DNA of 64,000 bases from Chloroflexi bacterium HGW-Chloroflexi-10 (GTDB lineage: Bacteria; Chloroflexota; Anaerolineae; Anaerolineales; Anaerolineaceae): positions 1 to 64,000 of the forward strand of contig PHBZ01000032.1 in assembly GCA_002840755.1 (NCBI GenBank), given 5' to 3'. The notes beneath the pieces are model-generated. The model was not told the origin of the DNA, searched no databases, and worked only from the letters and a program-made list of their open reading frames with translations. This document shows, piece after piece, positions 52,901-60,700 of this stretch. Numbering within the stretch: position 1 is the first letter of the stretch; every line of letters begins with the position of its first letter. Position numbers and translations under genes: made by a program.

Positions 52901-55227
52901 CAAAACCACAGGAGGTTTCTGCTTGTATTAAAACCGTATACTTTGAAGGTTACGATTACATCGGTTCTCCATGTTTATCTCCCGATGGTAAGTTCGTTTA
53001 TTTGTATGTATGGAGTGGCGATAAAGGTGGTTTAGTGGTTATCCATAATTTAATGAACCATTCAACTCAGCAAACCCAAATACGTTCTAAGTTTTCTGGG
53101 TTTTGCTCGCTTTCTCAGTCCGGTAATTTACTTGCTGTAGGGTTTAGGGCAAACAAAAATAGCCTGGCTTTATATTCCACAAAACCATTAAAAGAAATAG
53201 GCTCAACAGGAGAATTTCCTGGAAATTTTAGTATCTGTGTGCTTTCTCCAAATGGTGATTTTTTGGCAACAGGGTGCGATGGATCATTAACACTGTGGGA
53301 TACGGATGATTTAAAATCTTTGTTCTATTATGATGATTTCATCGGTGGGGTAGTAACCTGTGCTTTCTCACCCAATGGATCCCTTCTGGCCGCAGGGTCA
53401 GATCCCAGCGTGTTTGCAAACACTCAACCTAACAGGGACAACCCTAATGCCAGAGTATTCCAAATAATTAATACAAATTCAGGAAAATGTTTGTTTAAAC
53501 TGAATGCCGTTGAAAGTTATACAGTGAAGAGTTGTGCTTTCAGTCCGGACGGAGCGTTATTCTTTTTAGCAATAAGAGAGGATTTTAAATATTATCTTCA
53601 TGGTTATTCAACTAGCACTTTTGAGTTAGTATTTAAATCTGACCAATTTACAAGTCAACCTGATAATTTATGTTTCTCACCTGATGGTAAATGGTTGGTA
53701 GTATCGCATTTTCGATATGTATCTATTTACCAATTAAATCCTATTCTTCAAATTAATACCTTTTTGGCACACACTGCATGGCCAATTCATTGCTGTTTTT
53801 CCATGGATGGCAAGAATTTAATAACGACGAATAAGGATGGTACATTAAAGATATGGGAGATGGATAAATTTATTTCAAGAGAAGAGGATATTCAGGATCT
53901 GAATACCCAGGAAAAACCGGTACTGTATGTAAAATCCTGTGTGTTTTCTCCTGACCAGGCGCAAATCATTGCAGGTGGTAGCAGTGCTTCAAATAAAAGC
54001 TTTATTTCAGCATGGGATGTTTCTTCGGGAACTCAACTTACAGAAATATTCAATAGCCACCATCTAGATGAGTATGCTATAGCATCTCCTAAAAATAGTT
54101 TTATTGGGTTATTTTCGAAGTCCAGTGATGCTGTTGTGTTATTTCATTATCCTTCCCTGGAATATTTCCAGCACATAAAGCATGGTTCCCGGTTACGAGG
54201 TTGTTCCTTTTTACCTGATGGAAAAAAAGTAATCACATACGGACCAGGTGGGTTGATTAATCTCTGGGATGTAAATACAAAAGTGCCAATATATTCCATT
54301 AATGCGATTCAATCTGATGAAACTAATCACTCATCGCTAACAGTGCCAGCAGATAAAGATGATCAATTGGCTATAATTGCCATTTCACCGGATGAATCTT
54401 ATTTTGTTGCCTGGTCAAAAGACCTGATCTTTTATGACTTGTTGAATGGTAAAGAGATCCGGCGGTTACCTTTACCTGGGGAGGATAGATTTGTACCAGG
54501 ACAGCCGGTTATTTATTTTTCACAGGATGGTTTACGTATTGCGCTCAGTGATTCTAATAGAAAATGCCGGCTTATCAACCTGAGTAACTGGACAATCACT
54601 GATATTCAATTGGCGCGAGATATAAAATTTTCCCCGGATGGACGAAAAATACTGATAAAAACGGAAGGAAAATTACAAATCTTTGCCGTTAACGACCTTT
54701 CACAAAAGAATTTTGAAAAAAATGGGAACGTCACCTGGGTAGAATTCTCTCCGGATGGCATTTACCTGGTTGTTTTTCTCATAGAAAAAAGAATTCGCTC
54801 TTTTTATCATATTTGCGAAATCTGGGATATCCATACCGGTAATGTAGTGGCCCGCAAATCTACTGAGTTGTTTAAATCAACACAAGTTGCATTCCCGCCA
54901 GCAAAACCTTACCTGGCGATGGGTGGGGATAATTCGGTCTGGTACCTGCTTCAGTTTATGAATATCCCTTGGGGGTTACCGATCACAACAGCAATTTATA
55001 GGTTCTATCCAGAATCTCAAACTTTTGAAAATAAGCCTTCCGTAATCTGTAAATGGTGTGGCGAAAAATATTTTCTGGAAGATAAAATCAGCAAACAATT
55101 ACACATTATTTCAACATCGCAGGAGTCCGAAGAGTTTGCTTCCGCAGAGTTGCTGACTATCGATTGCCCAACCTGCCACCAATCCATGCGGATTAATCCT
55201 ATCCTATCCGGGTTCAGAGTGATATGA
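49975..55227 (+). CDS. DUF4062-STAND ATPase-zinc ribbon-WD40 protein
   Basis: The start at 49975 has GGGGAGG five bases upstream (1750 residues). Residues 85-230 are a DUF4062 domain (VYVFISSTFNDMHAERDYLV ... DIDLRWGVTEQDA ... FFISFLGQRRGW). A STAND/NACHT-like P-loop ATPase follows with Walker A TANAGMGKTT at about 428 and Walker B MILVLDALNQL. A C4 zinc ribbon (CPFCG ... CPTC) stands near 855-880. From about 1000 to 1670 roughly 14 WD40-like blades (FSPDG/LWD motifs) suggest two 7-blade propellers. A second similar zinc ribbon (CKWCG ... CPTC) closes the protein. Likely a sensor-switch protein. It is convergent with the RyR-channel gene, 30 bp from its stop. Confidence 0.8.
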   Translation: MSFFKRVIRPNLKKLYEEKDDKKLSQQQFTPNIPPLAEDTVLPVLNSVSPPINPPAPTRSIQPTSPILQPAQSLHKTDQSKFNHWKTVYVFISSTFNDMHAERDYLVKQVFPELREWCEQRKLHLVDIDLRWGVTEQDATQNRRVVEVCLERIDQCRPFFISFLGQRRGWVPLSEDVSDSTLFKYPGLKDHLGATSVTEMEILHALINPMCQAEERVKFAFFYLRDPGYLTDIPAEPYQLKKIYTNDNIADIEERSIADQALTEWKEKRIQNAHCVRQYKGVWNPQAATPELAYPLTSPSLNPFNLERWQIQWQQLGVQTKDNYVSPESLEVAKKFNQSLISGRLTDFECEQQPLRQVILEDLKQAISEQYPDHVEVVFDSALQREIDQQELFTQTASEVFIPREGDFDALDAYVHTPSTQLFALTANAGMGKTTLVASWVNHLREQTAANAPIIIFRFIGASDDSTSIGSLLSSVSNEIKNYRKNIQTVIPADPQKIRQVFPKLLEEAGRGGKMILVLDALNQLESGLSDLNWLPLALPAGIKVVVTFKRNDPSAEDLYRQWKESGQVLFETVKSFEMDDRHKLVQTYLSQYLKQLDEILLGELIRLPGAENPLYLKILLSEMRVFGVFGELREKISRGFGENPVSAFRSVLHRLETDPTYSNIEPLRAVPVLFGALSHARHGLSVSDLVEIMLRDQHLEHDPKNCMGVQDTVNLFLRQVRPFLSRRNGRYDFFYESFKLAALERYTSNGDGNPNRTSINWHTLLADYFYSLETWQDFKSKFPNARKTAELPYHLGMAEKGEQIKQVLTDFDFLEAKITASQIYELVLDYERIGASRLKISAPIRTAQTYKDKNWIICPFCGIQALVPQQFLGEESACPTCNGQIKLNPFVVQRAWKTQPAATMTHALQKKSSFILEDEALIQFADFIRNNADLLCIYPTIILQHALDEPNVSFLHNIAFEIINQKDTPHIKWLTKPQEVSACIKTVYFEGYDYIGSPCLSPDGKFVYLYVWSGDKGGLVVIHNLMNHSTQQTQIRSKFSGFCSLSQSGNLLAVGFRANKNSLALYSTKPLKEIGSTGEFPGNFSICVLSPNGDFLATGCDGSLTLWDTDDLKSLFYYDDFIGGVVTCAFSPNGSLLAAGSDPSVFANTQPNRDNPNARVFQIINTNSGKCLFKLNAVESYTVKSCAFSPDGALFFLAIREDFKYYLHGYSTSTFELVFKSDQFTSQPDNLCFSPDGKWLVVSHFRYVSIYQLNPILQINTFLAHTAWPIHCCFSMDGKNLITTNKDGTLKIWEMDKFISREEDIQDLNTQEKPVLYVKSCVFSPDQAQIIAGGSSASNKSFISAWDVSSGTQLTEIFNSHHLDEYAIASPKNSFIGLFSKSSDAVVLFHYPSLEYFQHIKHGSRLRGCSFLPDGKKVITYGPGGLINLWDVNTKVPIYSINAIQSDETNHSSLTVPADKDDQLAIIAISPDESYFVAWSKDLIFYDLLNGKEIRRLPLPGEDRFVPGQPVIYFSQDGLRIALSDSNRKCRLINLSNWTITDIQLARDIKFSPDGRKILIKTEGKLQIFAVNDLSQKNFEKNGNVTWVEFSPDGIYLVVFLIEKRIRSFYHICEIWDIHTGNVVARKSTELFKSTQVAFPPAKPYLAMGGDNSVWYLLQFMNIPWGLPITTAIYRFYPESQTFENKPSVICKWCGEKYFLEDKISKQLHIISTSQESEEFASAELLTIDCPTCHQSMRINPILSGFRVI

Positions 55228-55257
55228 GCGCTTTTAATACTGAATTCAAAACAGCGG

Positions 55258-56976
55258 TTATTTGCTAACCAACTGAAAGCCGGCTTTCCCCAGGATCCCG
55301 GGAATATTGCGAATAAAATTCCGGTTTTTCTCACGCTCGTTTTCGGGCAAATCTTTCCATTCTATTAACGCAGGGTTTGTTTTTGCCTGTAAATTCTTCT
55401 CGCCGGGCTGGTAGCGCCATCCTTCTGCCAGGTGGTCTGCCAGCCACAATTCATGCTCCCGCTGCGCCATACGTTCGCTTATATCGTCAGGAAAGATATA
55501 AGAAATGGCTTCCCAATCTACAAGTGGAGCAATGCTGTAACTAAATTCAGTGGTCAGATTAATCAGATGATCCACCTGCTGGTAGTTCTTTGCTTTATAG
55601 TCTGGGTGTAACCCATACCAGGTGTTCATCGCCGGATCAGGCTGTGATAAAGGTTCACCTGGGTGTTGTCCACGAACGTAGGCTTCGTGAAAAGCCTGCG
55701 CCAGAATGTCGCGCGGTTGTTGGTCCAGCAGGTTCGTGGTACAGATTTGTTCCAGAACCAGAAAGGGAAAAAGATTGGGGATACTTAAACCATTCCCTGT
55801 GCGCTGGATGAGACGTTCTAACCCTCCGCTTTCCACCATGCGGATGATGTTGGGAACCTTCCCCCTTGTTATTTGCTGCAGGATCAGGCCGGCTTTTAAG
55901 GCATGTGAATCATCATCCAGGCAAATATAGATACGGTCGGGCAGCCTGCTATTGAGATAACCGGCCAATTCAAATTCAGCCGATTCAAGCTCAATGTTTT
56001 CGGAGATAATGTGAACGGCATGACGCAATTGAGGGTAGCGGGCAAACAACAAATCGGTATTTTGTTTGGCTTTACGCTCAATCACGGTAATTTCAAGTTT
56101 TTGGTTTTTATCCTTACGATAGTTCCACCAATTGCGTCCAAGCTGTAAAACTAGGTTCTGACCAAATCGCCCCAAACCCAGAACGAGAATATGCGGAATA
56201 CCGGAGGTGTTTTCCTCCCAGGCCGGAAATTCCTGCAAAATTCGTCGCGCGCCATGCTCAAACACATTGAACAATTCCATTCGAAAAGCCGTTTGTTCCA
56301 GACGGGTATGCTGTTTGTTAAGAATGAGGCATAACTGCGGATCGGATACATGCACCAGGCAATGTAAGGTTTGACTACTTCGCTCATTACTCAATGCCTC
56401 TGCACGCAAGGCAATTTCCACATTAATCCCATCATCATCACAAACAGCGATAATGCCGTGTGCATGTTTTATCCCGGCTTTTTCCAATAGAGCCGGTTCT
56501 GTTGCATCCCCGATCAGCAGATACATTCCCGGTTTGTTGCACGCTTCTATCCATGCATTGTCTTTGTTGCGTTCAATGATGACAACCGCTGTTCCATGCG
56601 ATTGAAATTGGTTGGCCAGTAACAGCCCTTTACGACTCAGGCCGCAAATAATAATATGGTCGTGCAGGTATAACAAACGTGCGGATTTGATTTGCTGGCG
56701 AAATATAGCCCATAACGCTTGGATGGCAGCAGCAGCAGCCAGGATAGGCGTTAAAAAACGTGCAATATTCAACGCTGCTGGCACGGGTGGCTCCAACCCG
56801 CCTGAATTGAGCGGGATTAATTGCAATGTGAGATAGAGGTTATCCCAGAATGTATACCCTGATCCATGCAATTGTGAATAGCGTGCGAAACCTGCCATCC
56901 CAAGTATTAAAGAGAGGACCCAGGTTAATCCCAATAGGACCCATTTTATTTTTTTTCGGTTAAAAAAATTCTTCAT
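55258..56976 (-). CDS. TrkA-N/RCK channel-like protein with RyR domain
   Basis: A 572-residue protein. Two membrane helices (about residues 13-33 and 65-87) enclose a pore-like loop (FWDNLYLTLQLIPLNSGGLEPP), as in a two-helix potassium channel, although a clear TVGYG filter is absent. Two TrkA-N Rossmann domains follow (IIICGLSRKGLLLANQF near 108; ILVLGLGRFGQNL near 263). The C-terminal 75 residues match a RyR domain (REHELWLADHLAEGWRYQP ... LPENEREKNR ... NIPGILGKAGFQLV). RyR domains are found in some proposed bacterial nucleotide-signalling/conflict systems. It is probably a ligand-gated ion-flux effector. Last gene of the apparent three-gene minus operon. Confidence 0.75.
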   Translation of the reverse strand: MKNFFNRKKIKWVLLGLTWVLSLILGMAGFARYSQLHGSGYTFWDNLYLTLQLIPLNSGGLEPPVPAALNIARFLTPILAAAAAIQALWAIFRQQIKSARLLYLHDHIIICGLSRKGLLLANQFQSHGTAVVIIERNKDNAWIEACNKPGMYLLIGDATEPALLEKAGIKHAHGIIAVCDDDGINVEIALRAEALSNERSSQTLHCLVHVSDPQLCLILNKQHTRLEQTAFRMELFNVFEHGARRILQEFPAWEENTSGIPHILVLGLGRFGQNLVLQLGRNWWNYRKDKNQKLEITVIERKAKQNTDLLFARYPQLRHAVHIISENIELESAEFELAGYLNSRLPDRIYICLDDDSHALKAGLILQQITRGKVPNIIRMVESGGLERLIQRTGNGLSIPNLFPFLVLEQICTTNLLDQQPRDILAQAFHEAYVRGQHPGEPLSQPDPAMNTWYGLHPDYKAKNYQQVDHLINLTTEFSYSIAPLVDWEAISYIFPDDISERMAQREHELWLADHLAEGWRYQPGEKNLQAKTNPALIEWKDLPENEREKNRNFIRNIPGILGKAGFQLVSK

Positions 56977-57091
56977 ATCATTTTCCTAGCAAAACACGAT
57001 GTATGTATTCACGATGATACCTTCCCATCGGACTTTCTACCAGATTACACGGTGTTTTATTGGATATCAAACAAATTCATACTTTGTCAAT

Positions 57092-57757
57092 TTATCGGCT
57101 TTTTGCCCAACCGTAAATAGCAATTACGCCAATAATCAAAGCTACTACCACAACGCCTGCCAGAATATAATTGATATTGCTTTTAGTAGTAGCAGATTCT
57201 TTTTCGGCTGCATTCGCAAACACGACAACGTTATTCAATTTCCAGGTTTCCAAAGTGGGATTCGCTTTAGGTGGCAGCAGACAATTTTCCTGGATATAAA
57301 AAATATCCTCTCCCCTGAACAGGTTTAAGTTGGCAAAACTGACGGAAATTGCTCCCTTTCCGGCAGTAGCAGATGCGTCGGCTGATACTTCGTACTCAAT
57401 GGTTAGTTTTGTCCCAAGAACGGAGTATTTCATATCGTCACTCCACTCAATAAGCTTGGGACTAAATGTGAATGATGAAGTTTTCACCTCCAGCCCCTGC
57501 GGCATGGACCATACAGGATCAGCAGTAAGTAAAGGGTAAGCTGCTGCAGGGATGGATCGAATGAGTTGATCTTTCGGCTTCGCATTATTGCCTATATAAA
57601 AACAGAAAGCTTTAATCCGCGTAGTTGTTTCACCCGGCAAAAGATATACTTCCAGCCTGTTTTCTTCTTCAGGGACGCACCCACTGCAAAGCAAAAAGAA
57701 AGCAAAGGAAAAGAACGCGGTTATTTTTATGAGTGTTTTCTTATGAAAATGGAACAT
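57092..57757 (-). CDS. Lipoprotein-like protein with C-terminal helix
   Basis: The ATG at 57757 is preferred to 57763 because AGGAGG lies six bases before it (221 residues). A basic start and hydrophobic core lead to LLCSGC, a lipobox-like site. The mature part is beta-rich, extracytoplasmic, and about 25 residues of hydrophobic helix close the C-terminus (YILAGVVVVALIIGVIAIYG). No family is recognised. It lies between the WD40 giant (34 bp upstream) and the RyR-channel gene (115 bp downstream) in one apparent operon, so it may belong to the same membrane complex. Confidence 0.7.
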   Translation of the reverse strand: MFHFHKKTLIKITAFFSFAFFLLCSGCVPEEENRLEVYLLPGETTTRIKAFCFYIGNNAKPKDQLIRSIPAAAYPLLTADPVWSMPQGLEVKTSSFTFSPKLIEWSDDMKYSVLGTKLTIEYEVSADASATAGKGAISVSFANLNLFRGEDIFYIQENCLLPPKANPTLETWKLNNVVVFANAAEKESATTKSNINYILAGVVVVALIIGVIAIYGWAKSR

Positions 57758-57791
57758 AATCATCCTCCTAAAATTTTCTGAATAGTCTTAT

Positions 57792-60700
57792 TTATGGAAC
57801 AACCTGGGTGACCACTGGTAGCGGCGTTTGAAAAACCTCTGGGTTGGGCATAATTACCTGGTCAAACACAAGATACGCAACAATGAGAAAGATCAGAATA
57901 AATAAAGCAATAAACCAGGGAGAAAATTTCCTGTTTCGTGGGGTGCTGCTACCATCCGCTTTCACCGTACTGGAAGATAGTGGTGTAGTAGGCGCCACTT
58001 TTTTTGAGGCAGGTTGTGGGCTAACGTCTTTTATTGCAGCAGAGGGATGTTTTTCACCAGTTTGTTTTAATGGCTTTACGGGCAGCGGCGGTAGTTGAAT
58101 AGGCGCTAAAACAGTTTGATTCGTGACCATAGGTAGCCCAATCGGAGAAAATGATTCAATCTTTTCAATGCCGGAAATTTGTAAATCATGATCATCAGTA
58201 ACAAAGCAAAGACGATAAATTTCGCCGGCCTGATCGGTTACCCAAAGCAACTGTGTTTCATCAAAATACTCGAGAGATAAAATCTCAGCCTTGCTCTGGA
58301 ATATGCTCGCCGCTTCATCCCCCAAACAATCTGCTGCATGAACGCCATGCAGGTATCCCCAGCAGATCTGATGATTTCTTTTCTGATTGCTGATTCCTCT
58401 CCATAAAGACTCGTGAACGGTTCCCATATCTTTGAGGCAAACACCGTTTTCAAGATCCCACAGCTTCCAATGTTTCTTAAAACATGCAAATGCCCGCGTC
58501 CCGTCCGGACTGAATGCTATTTTAGAATAGTTTTCAGTGATTTGCTCCATTGTATACTGAAGCTGGCCGTTGCCCATGTTCCAGGCCCGAATGCTGCCAT
58601 CTTCCGAATGGGCAAAAACAAGTGTTTCGCTGGCATTTTTCCATAAATTTTTTAACGACGATGACAGATCCTGATGAGACCATAGTATTTTGTTGGCACG
58701 CAAGTCCACCCTCAGCATGCTGTTATCTTTACAAAATGCCAGTGCCTGTTCACCATTTTCGAGAGGTAACAAGTGTAAAGGCGGCGATGCCAACCCACTC
58801 GCCTGGCTCAATTCAACACCGGTAACCCAATTCCATAACCGCAAGGTTCCGTCAGCTGAAGAAGAGAGCAAACATTGTGTTCCCGGGACGAAAGCCAGAC
58901 TATGGATCCAATCGCTATGCCCTTTCAGGCTGCCTGTAAAGAGTCCTTTGTTAAGGTCATAAATGTGGATTTCGTTATCGGATCGGCGATCTTTGTTACC
59001 ACTAAACACCAACAAAGCCTCGCCATCCGGGCTGAGCCAATGAATTGGCAAATCTACGTAAGAACGGTTAAACAGGGTTTCAAAGGAATGGATGATTTCA
59101 CCTTTGTTAAGATCCCATACCTGAATGTTCTGCCGATTTTTACAGGTGGTGATCATTTGCAGGCGGTCCGGTGCGATCCGGCAAGCGCGAAGACTGATAA
59201 TGTCTTTGATAATCTTAATGGAATTGCCCGTTGAAAGATTCAATTCATTTATCGAACCATCTTCGGAACCGGAAATCAACCGGTCGCCGGCAGGATGAAA
59301 TTCCAGGCTATGGATAGCGTAACCTCGCACACTGCGAATGGGCTTATTATCCCCTCCGGTCACTTTCCATACTTCTATTTTCGATTCTGCCCCTAGCGCA
59401 ATACGTTTATCATCCGGTGAAAGGGCTAAAACTCGTATGTTTTTAAGGCCACAATTAAACTTATGCAAACACTTTGCGTTGGCTAAGTCCCAAACAGTGA
59501 TTTCACCATCATTGGCAGCAATAGTAACTTGTTTGCCATCTGAGCTGACAACGGCATGTCTTCCCTCCGGACAATTAGTCTGTATCGTTTTAACACAAAG
59601 TCCCTGTTCCAAATCCCATAATTGGATGGCATTCCCTGAAACGGTAAAAGCTTGTTCAGTATGCGGCAGAAAAGCAGCTGCAAACACTTTTTCCGGAATG
59701 ATGTGCAAGCAGCGGCTGCCGGGTAGATCGCATATCGCAAATTCATCAAAGGAAAAAGAGATAGATCTGTCTCCCGCAGAATTTATGTTTACACCTAAAA
59801 CAGCCTTAGGGTGGATAGACAGCCTTAGAACCCGCTCTCCGTTTTGTAAATTCCAAACCAACAGCGCACCATCTTCACCCCCGGTAACCAGATGATCTCC
59901 ATCAGGTGTAACCGCCATAGTAGAGATTTCTCCGATATGCCGGACACTGCGCATTAGGCGTTTTCCCGACTTTGCCTCATAAACTGCCATTTCTCCATCG
60001 GCAGCACTCGCGAGCACCTTGCATTTGTCCTCTGAGACCAACAGTTTTTTGTGAGAACGGGATTCAGCTTCTGTATTTCCTGTTTCGTTATGTGCTAAAC
60101 TCCAGGTTTTAATTACGCCGCTGGTAGATCCGCTGAAAAGCAATGCCTGGCTCGAATTCATCCGGGCGGTTATTAATCCACCTTCATGAATGAAAGTCCG
60201 GATACAGCGACCATCCTGAATATCCCATACCTTGATAATTCCTTCTCTGCCGCCATCCAATGTACTGACAAGCTTTGTACTCATGCTAAGCGCTTTTACC
60301 CAATTGAGTTGGCCGGATAGTGTTCGAACAATAGCCTTACGCTTCCAATCCAGAATGAGGATGTTTTTGTTCCTGTCAAAGGCGACCAGATTTCCGTTGG
60401 AAGAGATGGCAGCCGCACGTGTTCCATGAATATTCTCCGCGAAAGTATAAACACATTTTCCCTGAGTTACATTCCAAACCTTCAGGGTATCATCTTCTGC
60501 AAGAGAGCATGCCCATTGTCCATCATCAGACAAATTGACAGCCTTTATTGCGCCGGTATGACCTTCCAGTACTTTTAAGCAGGTAAATTGATCCAGGTTC
60601 CAAAGACGGATTGTCCCGTCTTTGGAACCGCTAATGGCTAGATGGTTCTTGCCGTCTTTATCTGCGGAAGAAATATCCAGGCAGGTAATCGCAGACTGGT

